A DNA stretch of 64,000 nt from an uncultured Gemmiger sp. (GCA_944386495.1 CALXBE010000009.1:1-64000), one strand, 5' to 3'; positions 16,439 to 25,732 are shown, counted from the first letter of the stretch. A program made the numbers and translations. The notes: a model not told the origin generated them from the sequence alone.

Positions 16439-17284
16439 TTAGTCCTCTTTAGGCCATTTCAGCCTGAATAATACCCACAAAATAATCATTACTATTATAA
16501 ACAGGTGGGTGGTGATTTTACAAGAGAAATATTCAATTTCTCCCTGCTCTCCCGTGAAATCCGGCTCCAGCCAAATCTTCTTTGCTTCCAGCCGGCAAAG
16601 GTTCTGAACCAGGGTGAGGGTGCCGTAAATCAGGGCAGACACCCGGCCGTAAGTAATAGCGGTATCTGCGGCATCCCGTCCGTGAACGGGCAGCACCAGT
16701 TCCAGGTCATAAATCCTCAGGGCTGCCAGCAGCTTTCGGACAATTGGCCCTGCCATTCCCAGCAGGCGGCGAATCATTGCCCAGGGAATATCCTGAATGC
16801 CTTTTTCCATTCCCTGCTCAATTCCCTTTTGAATCCTGCCCTGAATCTCTTTCTCGATTTTTTTCTCTGCCGTCCGGGAAGCAGCCGCCACGCCTTCACC
16901 CGTTTCGGGTGGCTTTTCCAGAAAGCTCCTGTCTGTCTTGGGAAGGTCCAAAGAGGGGGGCAAATCCCTTTCTTTTCCCCTGAAATCCGGGGCATTTTCC
17001 GGTTTTTCTTCCTTTTTCACACCCGTATCGGGTGACAGATGCTCATTTCGTGTTTTTTCCTCTCGCTTGGTTTCCGGCGGCTTTTTTTCTTTCTTTTTCT
17101 TCTTCTGGGGGAAAGGATAAACCTTGATCTCCAAGGGACCTGCCTTGGCGTAAAGCGCCGGTTTTCGCTGTGCGATCTCTCCCCTGATTCCCACCGGAAT
17201 GGTGAGGACCAGCACCAGAAGCGCCAACAGAATCAGCAGGATACACCCCAGCACCTTCAGAAGGAGGAATATGATCTGGAGCAT
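16439..17284 (-). CDS. DUF2953 domain protein (YtfI-like)
   Basis: This 281-aa protein has an N-terminal membrane helix (about residues 3-28). A lysine-rich charged linker follows (poly-Lys near 56-66 and low-complexity Glu/Lys/Pro to about 150), then the C-terminal DUF2953 domain and a final membrane helix. Its place between scpB and ytfJ matches Bacillus ytfI, a sporulation-linked gene of unknown biochemical role. The charged linker is much longer than in most homologues I know. Confidence 0.8.
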   Translation of the reverse strand: MLQIIFLLLKVLGCILLILLALLVLVLTIPVGIRGEIAQRKPALYAKAGPLEIKVYPFPQKKKKKEKKPPETKREEKTRNEHLSPDTGVKKEEKPENAPDFRGKERDLPPSLDLPKTDRSFLEKPPETGEGVAAASRTAEKKIEKEIQGRIQKGIEQGMEKGIQDIPWAMIRRLLGMAGPIVRKLLAALRIYDLELVLPVHGRDAADTAITYGRVSALIYGTLTLVQNLCRLEAKKIWLEPDFTGEQGEIEYFSCKITTHLFIIVMIILWVLFRLKWPKED

Positions 17285-17291
17285 TCTCTCC

Positions 17292-17879
17292 TCACTCCTC
17301 CCCTACACCGGGCTGGTCGGTCATGCTGGTCTGGACCGGTCCCTCCTCCTGAGGGTCCTCCTCCATGAAGTCCTCATGGAGCCGGGGCAGCTGACTGATA
17401 TTTTCAATGCCAAAGGTGCGCAGGAAGGTATCAGTGGTCTTGAAGGCAATGGGCCGTCCCGGAAGGTCCAGCCGCCCTGCCTCCTCCACCAGTCCCCGCT
17501 CTGCCAGCCGGGTGACCAGGGTGCTGCTGTCGATTCCCCGGACCTGTTCAATGAAGCTGCGGCTCACCGGCTGATTGTAAGCTATGATGGCCAGCACCTC
17601 CATGGCAGCCTGGGAAAGGGGTGTATTTTTCTTTTTGTCCAGCAGGGTTTTGATGGGCTGGGCAAACTGGTCCTTGGTGGCCAACTGCCACCGGTCCTCC
17701 AACTGAAGAAGCTGCAATCCGCTCTCGGGACGGTCATACTCCTCCTTCATCTGCCGGAGCAGGTCTTCCACCAGGTAGGTCTGGAGCGGGATAGCCTCCC
17801 CCAGCTTTTCTGCCGTTACCGGCTCTCCGCTGGCAAAGAGCAGAGCCTCCACCACCGGGCGATATTCCTTCAGGTTCAT
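17292..17879 (-). CDS. scpB: Segregation and condensation protein B
   Basis: This 195-aa protein has tandem winged helices, and the typical segments VEALLFASGEPVTAEKLGEAI and EVLAIIAYNQPVSRSFIEQVRGID. It binds ScpA and bridges to SMC in the chromosome-compaction complex. Its start overlaps the scpA stop by 4 nt (ATGA), showing translational coupling. Confidence 0.95.
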   Translation of the reverse strand: MNLKEYRPVVEALLFASGEPVTAEKLGEAIPLQTYLVEDLLRQMKEEYDRPESGLQLLQLEDRWQLATKDQFAQPIKTLLDKKKNTPLSQAAMEVLAIIAYNQPVSRSFIEQVRGIDSSTLVTRLAERGLVEEAGRLDLPGRPIAFKTTDTFLRTFGIENISQLPRLHEDFMEEDPQEEGPVQTSMTDQPGVGEE

Positions 17880-18601
17880 GGGTTGGTCTCCTCCTGCCTG
17901 GGGTTTTTGCCCCGTTTTACTTTCAGACTTTCGTCCTCTTCAATGGTCATGCGGCCTGCACGCACCAGTTCCAGCAGCGCCAGAAAGGTGGCCACTGTCT
18001 CACTCCGGCTCTGGCTGTCCTTGAACAGTTCTTCCAGCCGGCGAATCCGTCCCGTGGCCAGACCCCGGAGCAGATGAATCACCCGGCTGGCTACCGACAC
18101 AAAGGGAGCCGTCACCAGAGGCTCAAACCGTTCCGGTTCAGGCTGCTGTTTCCGGACACTCCGTCCCATCAGGTTGTTCCAGGCTCGTTCCAGTTCCAGG
18201 GGATCGTGATGGAGCCGGTAGGTCATATCCGGTTCCACCTCCATGGGAGGACGCACTTCCCGCCAGGTGTTCTCCTGCATCTGCCGCATCTGGACGGCGA
18301 TTCGCTTGCAAAGGTCATATTCAATCAACTGACCCTGCAGTTCTGCTTTGATACGCTGGGCTTCCTCACTCCTTGGAAGGAGGAGAATGCTTTTCATCTG
18401 GACCAGCTGGGCAGCCATTTCAATAAATTCGCTGGCAACTTCCAGCCTGTCCCGGTCCAGAGTGTTGATGACCGCCGTATACTGATCTATCAGTTCCAGA
18501 ATAGGGATATTGTGCAGGTCCATCTTATTTTTATGGACAAGATGGAGCAGCAGATCCAGCGGCCCCTCAAAATCTTCCAGATGGAAGGTCAAGATCTCCA
18601 T
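17876..18601 (-). CDS. scpA: Segregation and condensation protein A (kleisin)
   Basis: This 241-aa kleisin has the diagnostic N-terminus FHLEDFEGPLDLLLHLVHKNKMDLHNIPI, the middle SEFIEMAAQLVQMKSILLLP and a C-terminal winged helix (RLEELFKDSQSRSETVATFLALLELVRAGRM). It bridges the two SMC heads. It is coupled to scpB. Confidence 0.95.
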   Translation of the reverse strand: MEILTFHLEDFEGPLDLLLHLVHKNKMDLHNIPILELIDQYTAVINTLDRDRLEVASEFIEMAAQLVQMKSILLLPRSEEAQRIKAELQGQLIEYDLCKRIAVQMRQMQENTWREVRPPMEVEPDMTYRLHHDPLELERAWNNLMGRSVRKQQPEPERFEPLVTAPFVSVASRVIHLLRGLATGRIRRLEELFKDSQSRSETVATFLALLELVRAGRMTIEEDESLKVKRGKNPRQEETNP

Positions 18602-18621
18602 GAAGATCCTCCGTTACTTAT

Positions 18622-19305
18622 TTAAATATAGGCAAAGCTGCCCATAAGAATGGGGTCCAGATACCCAGTCCCCCAGTCCAGGAAATGCCATACCCAGCTG
18701 TTGAGAATGCTCAGGGGCAGGTCCAGAAGACCCAGCCAGACCACCAGCAGAATTCCCACCATAATGTATTTTTCATATTCCATGATTTTGAAATAGGTAC
18801 GGGTGGGCAGGAAAACAGTGGCCAGACGGCTGCCGTCAAAGGGCGGAATGGGGAGCAGATTGAACACGGTAAGGGAGATATTGATACTGATGAACACCGA
18901 CAGGGCCACCAGCACCATCTCAACTGCCATACCGTTGGATTTATAGTAGACCAGCTTGTAGAGGATCATTCCCACATAAGCCAAGAGCAGATTCATGACC
19001 GGACCGGCGGCGGCTGTAATGGCCATGCCTGCCTTGGGATTTTTGAAATTCCGCACATTGGCAGGAACCGGTTTTGCCCAGCCGATTCCGGCCAGAAGCA
19101 TGCACAGAGCCCCCATCAGGTCAAAATGAGCCATGGGGTTCATGGTAAGACGGCCGTACCGTTTGGCGGTATCGTCCCCCAGTTTGCTGCTGACCCAAGC
19201 ATGGGCCATCTCGTGGGCCGGAATGGCAATAAAGATGGCTGCAATCCGGACCAGGTAAACTACCATCTGGATTTTTCCCATACCAGCAGTCAAAAATCCG
19301 TTCAC
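18622..19305 (-). CDS. Site-2 protease (M50) family membrane metalloprotease
   Basis: This 227-aa membrane protein of the short M50 (rhomboid-like S2P) group has the zinc motif HEMAH. The second metal site region is NLLPIPPFDGSRL with its aspartate. Four to five membrane segments are visible. It may cleave substrates within the membrane; substrates are unknown. I chose the GTG at 19305 because GGGGGAG lies 6 nt upstream, whereas the GTG at 19311 abuts that site. It is the first gene of the scpAB operon, a common arrangement in Clostridia. Confidence 0.88.
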   Translation of the reverse strand: MNGFLTAGMGKIQMVVYLVRIAAIFIAIPAHEMAHAWVSSKLGDDTAKRYGRLTMNPMAHFDLMGALCMLLAGIGWAKPVPANVRNFKNPKAGMAITAAAGPVMNLLLAYVGMILYKLVYYKSNGMAVEMVLVALSVFISINISLTVFNLLPIPPFDGSRLATVFLPTRTYFKIMEYEKYIMVGILLVVWLGLLDLPLSILNSWVWHFLDWGTGYLDPILMGSFAYI

Positions 19306-19437
19306 GCACACTCCCCCTTATACTTTATAATTATCTAATAATATCATTTTTACCCTGGATACACAACCCTTTTTCTCCCGGACAGCCCCTTTGGAGAAAA
19401 GAATTTCTACTCCAGGTAAACTTTTTTCAAAAAAGTC

Positions 19438-19466
19438 TTGCTTTTTTCTTCGGTTTCTGATACTAT
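19438..19466 (+). promoter_or_regulatory. Promoter for rpmB
   Basis: TTGCTT, a 17-bp spacer and TACTAT lie 47 nt before the rpmB start. Confidence 0.65.
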
Positions 19467-19512
19467 AGTCTAGCTGACAAAAAGCCAATCAATTACAAGG
19501 AGGTGCAGCAAA

Positions 19513-19701
19513 ATGGCTAAGTGTGATTGTTGTGGCAAAGGCGTAACCTTTGGCATTCAGGTTTCCCACTCTCATCGTCGGAGCAACCGTACCTGGAAGC
19601 CCAATGTGAAGCGTGTCAAGGCTATCGTGGATGGTTCCCCGAAGTACATCCACGCTTGCACCCGGTGCCTGCGTTCTGGTAAGGTTACCCGTGCGGTCTA
19701 A
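19513..19701 (+). CDS. rpmB: 50S ribosomal protein L28
   Basis: This 62-aa ribosomal protein has the L28 pattern GKGVTFGIQVSHSHRRSNRTWKPN and a paired Cys motif (CDCCGKG near the start, CTRCLRSGKV near the end), the zinc-binding form. Strong AAGGAGGTG precedes the ATG. A terminator follows. Confidence 0.96.
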   Translation: MAKCDCCGKGVTFGIQVSHSHRRSNRTWKPNVKRVKAIVDGSPKYIHACTRCLRSGKVTRAV

Positions 19702-19708
19702 TCAAAGA

Positions 19709-19748
19709 AAAACAAACTGCCGGTCTTAATGGACCGGCTTTTGTTTTA
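19709..19748 (+). terminator. Terminator after rpmB
   Basis: The stem GCCGGTC/GACCGGC has a 6-nt loop, extended by A-rich and T-rich arms (AAAACAAA and TTTTGTTTT). Partial read-through could supply the DUF4250 gene 15 nt further on. Confidence 0.8.
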
Positions 19749-19762
19749 GGGAGGTATATTCC

Positions 19763-19939
19763 ATGGCTCTGCCCACTGATCCCTTTATCCTTTTAAGCTA
19801 TCTCAACACCCAGCTGCGGGACGGCTGCCCTTCCCTGGAGGAGCTTTGCCGCCGGGAAGACGTTCAGCTCCAGGCTGTGGTGGAAGCCATGGGCTCCATC
19901 GGCTATGAGTATGACCCGGAGCTGAACAAGTTTGTCTGA
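19763..19939 (+). CDS. DUF4250 small protein
   Basis: This 58-aa protein begins MALPTDPFILLSYLNTQLRD and ends EYDPELNKFV, which I recognise as the DUF4250 family of Clostridia. Its function is unknown. The N-terminus suggests a small helix-turn-helix fold (SLEELCRREDV-x-AVVEAMGSIGY). GGGAGG lies 8 nt before the ATG. It lies between rpmB and an esterase gene and has no separate promoter that I can see. Confidence 0.82.
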   Translation: MALPTDPFILLSYLNTQLRDGCPSLEELCRREDVQLQAVVEAMGSIGYEYDPELNKFV

Positions 19940-19957
19940 TAATGGAGGGTACCAAGA

Positions 19958-20707
19958 ATGGAAGTGCGCTACTTTAAAGAGTACAGCCGGTATCTCAACC
20001 GGGATATGGAATTCAAAGTATACGGCAGCACCGGACGCCCCTGCCTGGTCTTCCCCTGTCAGGGAGGCCGGTTCTGGGACTGGGAGGACTTTGGCATGTG
20101 CCAGATCGCTTCCCCCTGGATCGACAGCGGAAAGCTCATGCTTATCACCTGCGACAGCATCGACAAGGAAACCTGGGACAACCCGGGTGACTGCCGACAG
20201 CGAATTGAGCAGCATGAGCGCTGGTACAACTACATCTGCGAGGAACTGGTTCCCCGCATCGGTCAGCTCTGCGGCCACCGGTACGATGGTCAGATCCTTC
20301 TGGCCGGAACCAGCATGGGCGCTGCCCACGCTGTAAACTTCTTCCTCCGCCGTCCTGACCTGTTCAACGGCACCATTGCCCTCAGCGGTTTCTATGACAC
20401 CCGGCTTTTCTTCGGGGAGTACATGGATGACCTGACCTACCGGAACAGCCCTGTGGATTATATGCGGAACATTCCCACCGACCACCCCTACATTGAGATG
20501 ATCAACCGGGCCGACCAGTTTATCGTCTGCGTAGGCCAGGGCGCCTGGGAGGGCCCCCTGCTGGACAGTACCCGCCAGCTTCAGGGGATCCTGGAATCCA
20601 AGGGAGTTCGGGCCGATGTGGAGATCTGGGGTTATGATGTCTGCCATGACTGGAATTGGTGGAAGGTTCAGTGGCCCATGTTCCTGGGGAGGATCCTGGA
20701 CAAATAA
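19958..20707 (+). CDS. Alpha/beta-hydrolase of the esterase (Esterase D-like) family
   Basis: This 249-aa cytoplasmic hydrolase has its nucleophile serine in AGTSMGAAHAV (elbow G-x-S-x-G) and a likely catalytic His in YDVCHDWNWWK near the C-terminus. The fold resembles the PF00756 esterase family and no signal peptide is present. Related proteins are annotated as esterases of unknown substrate. It starts 18 nt after the DUF4250 gene with GGAGGG upstream, so the two are likely cotranscribed. Confidence 0.8.
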   Translation: MEVRYFKEYSRYLNRDMEFKVYGSTGRPCLVFPCQGGRFWDWEDFGMCQIASPWIDSGKLMLITCDSIDKETWDNPGDCRQRIEQHERWYNYICEELVPRIGQLCGHRYDGQILLAGTSMGAAHAVNFFLRRPDLFNGTIALSGFYDTRLFFGEYMDDLTYRNSPVDYMRNIPTDHPYIEMINRADQFIVCVGQGAWEGPLLDSTRQLQGILESKGVRADVEIWGYDVCHDWNWWKVQWPMFLGRILDK

Positions 20708-20727
20708 TATCCTATATGGTTAAAAGA

Positions 20728-20751
20728 GGGGGCCTCACAGGCCCCTTTTTT
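20728..20751 (+). terminator. Terminator after the esterase gene
   Basis: GGGGCCT-cac-AGGCCCC followed by TTTTTT. The remaining 180 nt to the next gene hold a leader without a clear consensus promoter. Confidence 0.85.
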
Positions 20752-20932
20752 CTGCGGGGCCAGGGCAAGGCGTACAAATCCGCCCCTTCCCCACCCTTTC
20801 CTTTGGGCAACCTGCCGAAAGATGAGTTTGGGGCTTTTCAAAGCCATCCTTTTATGATAGTATGGTAACACATTAGCAGACTAAAGTATTTATTTTTTCT
20901 GCACTAGATTGGAAGGAAACGAGGAAACACCC

Positions 20933-21799
20933 ATGAAAAAGCTGATTTGCCTGCTGCTTGCCCTGTCCATGACCGCCCTGCTTCTGGCAGGCTGCGGCTC
21001 TGCTCCTGCTGCCACTGATGAAACCGGAGACGCCGCCGATACTGCCGCCGCAGATAACGGGGCAAACGAAGGCTCTGCCGAGGGTTCTGCCCAGAGCGAT
21101 ATGGCCTATGTCCAGGAAAAAGGTGTTCTGGTAGTAGGTATTACCGAATTCGAGCCCATGGACTACAAGGATGCCGACGGCAACTGGATTGGATTTGATG
21201 CCGACATGGCCAAAGCCTTTGCTGAGAGCCTGGGCGTTGAGGTAGAATTTACCGTCATCGACTGGGACAACAAGATTCTGGAGCTGGACGGCAAGACCAT
21301 TGACTGTGTCTGGAACGGCATGACCCTTACCGAGGATGTTCTGGCTGCCATGGAGTGCAGCAACGCCTACTGCAACAACGCTCAGGTGGTCATTGTTCCC
21401 GCTGACAAGGCTGACCAGTACCAGACCGTGGAGAGCCTGGCCGACCTGAACTTTGCCGTGGAAACCGGTTCTGCCGGAGAAGCTGAGGTTTCTGCCCTGA
21501 ACCTTTCCTACACTCCTGTTGTGGACCAGGCCACCGCACTCATGGAAGTGGCTGCCGGCACCTGTGACGCCGCCGTTATCGACAGCCTGATGGCCGCCGC
21601 CATGGTAGGCGAAGGCACAGGCTACGCTGACCTGACCTATACGGTGGGCCTGAACAGTGAGGAGTACGGTGTAGGCTTCCGTAAGGGTTCTGATCTGGCC
21701 GAGGCTCTCAACCAGTTCTTTGCCTCCATCTACGCCGACGGGACCATGTCCTCTCTGGCCGAGACCTACGGTGTCCAGGCTGCTCTCATTGCGCAGTAA
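20933..21799 (+). CDS. Polar amino acid ABC transporter substrate-binding lipoprotein
   Basis: This 288-aa type II binding protein (SBP family 3) has a lipoprotein signal with LLAGC lipobox near residue 20 and an Ala/Asp-rich linker. Family-3 landmarks are VLVVGITEFEPMDYKDADGNWIGFDADMAKAFA and VWNGMTLTEDVLAAMECSNAY. It captures an amino acid outside the cell for the permease and ATPase encoded next. The MKK start was chosen because it opens the signal peptide and has GAGGAAAC upstream. The specificity (glutamine, histidine, cystine or arginine type) cannot be read from sequence. Confidence 0.92.
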   Translation: MKKLICLLLALSMTALLLAGCGSAPAATDETGDAADTAAADNGANEGSAEGSAQSDMAYVQEKGVLVVGITEFEPMDYKDADGNWIGFDADMAKAFAESLGVEVEFTVIDWDNKILELDGKTIDCVWNGMTLTEDVLAAMECSNAYCNNAQVVIVPADKADQYQTVESLADLNFAVETGSAGEAEVSALNLSYTPVVDQATALMEVAAGTCDAAVIDSLMAAAMVGEGTGYADLTYTVGLNSEEYGVGFRKGSDLAEALNQFFASIYADGTMSSLAETYGVQAALIAQ

Positions 21800-21813
21800 G
21801 TTTTATTGAGTAC

Positions 21814-21847
21814 TCTGCCCCATCTCCCCTGTCGGCGGTGGGGCAGA
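21814..21847 (+). terminator. Intercistronic hairpin between binding protein and permease
   Basis: The 9-bp stem TCTGCCCCA/TGGGGCAGA has a 16-nt loop and lacks a full T-run. It probably reduces read-through or protects the binding-protein mRNA from decay, raising its level over the membrane parts. Confidence 0.5.
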
Positions 21848-21887
21848 TTTCTGTCCCTTCCCTATTTTTATTTGACCAGGTGAATCT

Positions 21888-22574
21888 ATGGAATTGATTT
21901 TGCAGCAGATGCCCATTGTTATCCATTCCCTGAATGTGGGCTTTCTGCAAACTTTGAAACTGTTTTTCATTACCCTTATCGGCGCTTTTCCCCTGGGACT
22001 GGTGATCGCTTTCGGGTCCATGTCCCGGTTTGCTCCCCTTAAATATCTGACCCGGACCTTTGTCTGGGTAATTCGGGGCACTCCCCTGATGATTCAGCTC
22101 CTTATCTTCTACTACTTCCCCGGCCTGGTTCTGGGAAATCCCATCTGGGGCGGCGGTGAATCGGGCCGTCTGGCTGCGGCTTCGGTGAGCTTTATCATCA
22201 ACTATGCCTGCTATTTCAGCGAGATTTACCGGGGCGGTATCCAGGGTATCCCGGTGGGCCAGCAGGAAGCCGGTCTTGTTCTGGGAATGACCCGGGGGCA
22301 GATTTTCCGCCATGTTACCCTGCTCCAGATGATCAAGGCCATTGTTCCCCCCATGAGCAACGAGATCATCACCCTGGTAAAGGACACCTCCCTTTCCCGT
22401 ATCATCGCCCTTCAGGAGATCATCTGGGCAGGACAGGCGTTCCTGAAAAGCAGCCAGGGAATCAGCGGCGCCATCTGGCCCCTGTTCTTTACCGCCATCT
22501 ACTATCTTATCTTTACCGGTTTGCTTACCATTCTTCTGGGCAAGCTGGAAAAGAAGCTGAGCTATTTCCATTGA
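21888..22574 (+). CDS. Polar amino acid ABC transporter permease
   Basis: This 228-aa permease of the HisMQ/GlnP type has several membrane segments and the family motif VIRGTPLMIQLLIFYY near residue 60. The EAA-like loop (QQEAGLVLGMTRGQIFRHVTLLQ) docks the ATPase. A single permease gene suggests a homodimeric channel. It precedes the ATPase gene by 15 nt. Confidence 0.93.
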   Translation: MELILQQMPIVIHSLNVGFLQTLKLFFITLIGAFPLGLVIAFGSMSRFAPLKYLTRTFVWVIRGTPLMIQLLIFYYFPGLVLGNPIWGGGESGRLAAASVSFIINYACYFSEIYRGGIQGIPVGQQEAGLVLGMTRGQIFRHVTLLQMIKAIVPPMSNEIITLVKDTSLSRIIALQEIIWAGQAFLKSSQGISGAIWPLFFTAIYYLIFTGLLTILLGKLEKKLSYFH

Positions 22575-22589
22575 GAGGAGGGGTTTTCC

Positions 22590-23387
22590 ATGGCATTTTT
22601 GGAAGTAAGTCACATCCGCAAATCCTTCGGCAACACCCCTGTTCTCCAGGGAATTGATTTCACCCTGGAAAAGGGACAGGTGCTCAGCCTGATCGGTTCC
22701 TCGGGCAGCGGCAAAACCACCCTGCTCCGCTCCATGAACTACCTGGAGATCCCCCAGGAAGGGACCGTCTCCCTGAACGGAGAGATCCTTTTTGACTATG
22801 ACCATCCTGCCGCCCTCCGGGACGAGGAGCTGCGCCAGAAGCGGCTTCACTTCGGAATGGTATTCCAGAGCTTCAACCTGTTCCCCCAGTACAACGTTTT
22901 GGACAACTGCACCCTGGCCATGGACCTGCTGGCCAAAGACCAGGCCAAAGCTGCCCGGCAGCGGTTTGACCAAACTGCGGTCCACAAAGCCAACCAGGAA
23001 ATCGCCAAGGGTATCCTGGACCGGGTGGGCCTTTCCGCCAAGCTGGCCAACTACCCCTGTGAACTGTCCGGCGGACAGTGCCAGCGGGTAGCCATTGCCC
23101 GGGCTCTCTGCATGAAGCCGGATATCCTCTGCTTTGACGAGCCTACCAGCGCCCTGGACCCGGAGTTGACCGGGGAGGTGCTGAAGGTCATCAAGAGTTT
23201 GAAAAGCGAGGACACCACCATGGTCATTGTCACCCATGAAATGGAGTTTGCCCGGAATGTTTCGGACAAGGTGATTTTTATGGCGGATGGTGTTATTGAG
23301 GAGGAGGGCACCCCGGAAGAAGTTTTCGGAAATCCCAAAAGCCCCAAAACCAAAAGTTTCCTGGCCAAAAGTCTGGAATCCATCTGA
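22590..23387 (+). CDS. Polar amino acid ABC transporter ATPase
   Basis: This 265-aa ATPase has Walker [10 protein letters not shown], signature [15 protein letters not shown], Walker [16 protein letters not shown] and switch [15 protein letters not shown]. The last two are typical of the PAAT (GlnQ/HisP) group. It contains an insertion of about 20 residues ([20 protein letters not shown]) between the Q-loop and signature, slightly longer than usual. AGGAGGGG precedes the ATG. Confidence 0.95.
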   Translation: MAFLEVSHIRKSFGNTPVLQGIDFTLEKGQVLSLIGSSGSGKTTLLRSMNYLEIPQEGTVSLNGEILFDYDHPAALRDEELRQKRLHFGMVFQSFNLFPQYNVLDNCTLAMDLLAKDQAKAARQRFDQTAVHKANQEIAKGILDRVGLSAKLANYPCELSGGQCQRVAIARALCMKPDILCFDEPTSALDPELTGEVLKVIKSLKSEDTTMVIVTHEMEFARNVSDKVIFMADGVIEEEGTPEEVFGNPKSPKTKSFLAKSLESI

Positions 23388-23392
23388 CCTTT

Positions 23393-23422
23393 CCGGTATC
23401 CCCCTGGGGATACCGGTTTTTT
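23393..23422 (+). terminator. Terminator of the amino acid ABC operon
   Basis: The 11-bp stem CCGGTATCCCC/GGGGATACCGG has a 2-nt loop and is followed by six T residues. Confidence 0.88.
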
Positions 23423-23483
23423 ATTGCGCCGGTCTGCCAATTATGATACAATATTGCATATTACAAGAGTGAGGAATCCAGCT

Positions 23484-25394
23484 ATGAAATACGGATTTAT
23501 CAAGGCCGCCGCCCTCAGCCCCCGGCTCCAGGTGGCGGACTGCCAATACAATACCCGGGAGATCATCACCGCACTCCAGGCTGCCGCCCAGGACGGGGTC
23601 CAGCTGGCCTGTCTGCCTGAGTTTGCCATTACCGGGTACACCTGCAACGACCTGTTTCTCCAGCGGAAGCTGCAGCAGGGGGCTTTGGAGGGTCTGGAAA
23701 AGATCCTCTTTGCCAGCCGGGAGCTGAATCTGGTGGCCCTGGTTGGGCTGCCTCTGGAGGCAAACGGAAAGCTCTACAACTGTGCTGCTGTTCTCAGCCG
23801 GGGCCAGCTGCTGGGAATCGTCCCCAAGACCCACATTCCCAACTACGGGGAATTTTATGAGCGGCGGCAGTTTTCCCCTGCCCCTCAGGAGGTTTCCTCC
23901 GTTCAGGTGCTGGGGCATACCGTTCCCTTCGGGACCCGGCTTCTCTTTTCCTGCCGTCAGATGAAAGAGTTTGTGCTGGGAGTGGAGATTTGCGAGGACC
24001 TTTGGGCTCCTGTTCCCCCCAGCTGCGGCCATGCCCTGGCCGGGGCCACCGTCATCTGCAACCTGTCCGCCAGTGACGAGACGGTGGGCAAGGCTGAGTA
24101 CCGCCAGAACCTGGTGACCGGGCAGTCTGCCCGGCTTCTCTGCGCCTACCTGTACGCCGACGCCGGCCACGGGGAGAGCACCACCGACATGGTCTTTGCC
24201 GCCCACAACCTGATTGCTGAAAACGGGATTCTCCTGGCAGAGAGCCAGCCCTTTGGGGAAGGCTACGCCGCCGCCCAGATCGACCTGGAGCGGATGATCT
24301 GCGAACGGGTAAAGAACACCACCTTTGCCCCTGCCGGTGAAGGGTATCAGGTAGTGCCCTTTGACCTGGAGCCGGTGGAAGTGCCCCTGTCCCGGCCTGT
24401 TGACCGGTTCCCCTTTGTTCCCTCCAACCCCGCCCTCCGTACCCAGCGCTGCCGTCTGATCCTCCAGATTCAGGCAGACGGTCTGGCCAAGCGGATTCAG
24501 CACGCCCACTGCAAAACCGCCGTCATTGGAATCAGCGGTGGTCTGGACAGCTGTCTGGCCCTGCTGGTGGCCGTGCGGGCCATGAAGCAGCTGGGCCGGG
24601 AACCCCGGGAGATTCTGGCGGTGACCATGCCCTGCTTCGGCACCACCAAGCGGACCCGGAGCAATGCGGAAATCCTCTGCAATGAGCTGGGCGTTTCCTT
24701 CAAGGAAATCAACATTACCCAGACCGTCCGCAGCCACATGGCGGACATCGGCCAGAGCGAGACGGACTATGATGTCACCTTTGAGAACTGTCAGGCCCGG
24801 GTCCGGACTCTGGAACTGATGGATACCGCCAACAAGGCCGGCGGTCTGGTCATCGGTACCGGTGACCTGAGCGAGCTGGCCCTGGGCTGGGCCACCTACA
24901 ACGGGGACCACATGAGCATGTATGGGGTAAACTGCGGCGTTCCCAAGACCCTGGTCCGTCATCTGGTTCAGCATGAGGCAGATACCGCCGCCTCCCCTGC
25001 CCTGGCTCAGGTCCTTCTGGACATTCTGGATACCCCGGTCAGCCCCGAGCTGCTCCCTGCCCAGGACGGGGAAATCAGCCAGAAAACCGAGGACCTGGTG
25101 GGTCCCTATGAGCTCCATGACTTCTACCTCTACTACGTGCTCCGGTTCGGCTTCTCCCCCGCCAAGATTTATTATCTGGCAAAGGTCGCCTTTGCTGGCG
25201 TGTACGAGGAGAAGGTGCTTCTCCACTGGCTGAAAAACTTCTACCGCCGGTTCTTTGTGCAGCAGTTCAAGCGGAGCTGCCTGCCTGACGGCCCCAAAGT
25301 GGGCAGTGTGACCCTCAGTCCCCGGGGAGACTGGCGGATGCCCAGTGACGCTTCCAGCGCTCTCTGGCTGGCGGAATTGGAGGAACTGGAATGA
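23484..25394 (+). CDS. nadE: Glutamine-dependent NAD+ synthase
   Basis: This 636-aa two-domain enzyme makes NAD+ from deamido-NAD using ammonia from glutamine. The N-terminal nitrilase-like amidase shows the Glu (LPEFAITGYTCND), Lys (PKTHIPNYGEFYERRQF) and Cys (GVEICEDLWAP) triad. The synthetase domain shows the P-loop GISGGLDSCLAL and TGDLSELALGW. Length fits the long glutamine-dependent class. I chose the ATG with GTGAGGA eight bases upstream, dropping a 20-residue upstream extension. Its stop overlaps the next start (ATGA). Confidence 0.95.
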   Translation: MKYGFIKAAALSPRLQVADCQYNTREIITALQAAAQDGVQLACLPEFAITGYTCNDLFLQRKLQQGALEGLEKILFASRELNLVALVGLPLEANGKLYNCAAVLSRGQLLGIVPKTHIPNYGEFYERRQFSPAPQEVSSVQVLGHTVPFGTRLLFSCRQMKEFVLGVEICEDLWAPVPPSCGHALAGATVICNLSASDETVGKAEYRQNLVTGQSARLLCAYLYADAGHGESTTDMVFAAHNLIAENGILLAESQPFGEGYAAAQIDLERMICERVKNTTFAPAGEGYQVVPFDLEPVEVPLSRPVDRFPFVPSNPALRTQRCRLILQIQADGLAKRIQHAHCKTAVIGISGGLDSCLALLVAVRAMKQLGREPREILAVTMPCFGTTKRTRSNAEILCNELGVSFKEINITQTVRSHMADIGQSETDYDVTFENCQARVRTLELMDTANKAGGLVIGTGDLSELALGWATYNGDHMSMYGVNCGVPKTLVRHLVQHEADTAASPALAQVLLDILDTPVSPELLPAQDGEISQKTEDLVGPYELHDFYLYYVLRFGFSPAKIYYLAKVAFAGVYEEKVLLHWLKNFYRRFFVQQFKRSCLPDGPKVGSVTLSPRGDWRMPSDASSALWLAELEELE

Positions 25395-25732
25395 AAGCCT
25401 GGGTAAAGAATCTTATTTTCATTCTGGTCATCCTTCTGGTGGCCGGTGGCATCTGGCTCTGGCAGGAAGCTAACCGCCGGTACGGAAAGGTAGCTGTGGT
25501 CCTCTACGGGGACAATCAGCAGATGGAACTATCCCTGGCGGAGAACGGCGTCTATGATATTGATACAGGGACCTACACGGTTCATCTTCAGGTGGAGGAT
25601 GGCAAGATTCGGTTCATTGACAGTCCCTGCCCCGATCACCTTTGCGAGGATTTCGGCTGGCTGGAAAAATCGGGCGACTATGCGGTCTGCATGCCCGCCT
25701 CCACCCTTTGCCGAATCGAAGATTCAAAATAA
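25391..25732 (+). CDS. NusG domain II-like membrane-anchored protein
   Basis: This 113-aa protein has one N-terminal membrane helix (about 7-25). A small beta-rich domain follows with two Cys pairs (DSPCPDHLCEDFGW and VCMPASTLC). This is the NusG-II (DUF/PF07009) fold, usually found in Gram-positive extracytoplasmic proteins and often next to electron-transport or lipid genes. Its role is unknown. A 4-nt overlap couples its translation to nadE. Confidence 0.82.
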   Translation: MKAWVKNLIFILVILLVAGGIWLWQEANRRYGKVAVVLYGDNQQMELSLAENGVYDIDTGTYTVHLQVEDGKIRFIDSPCPDHLCEDFGWLEKSGDYAVCMPASTLCRIEDSK

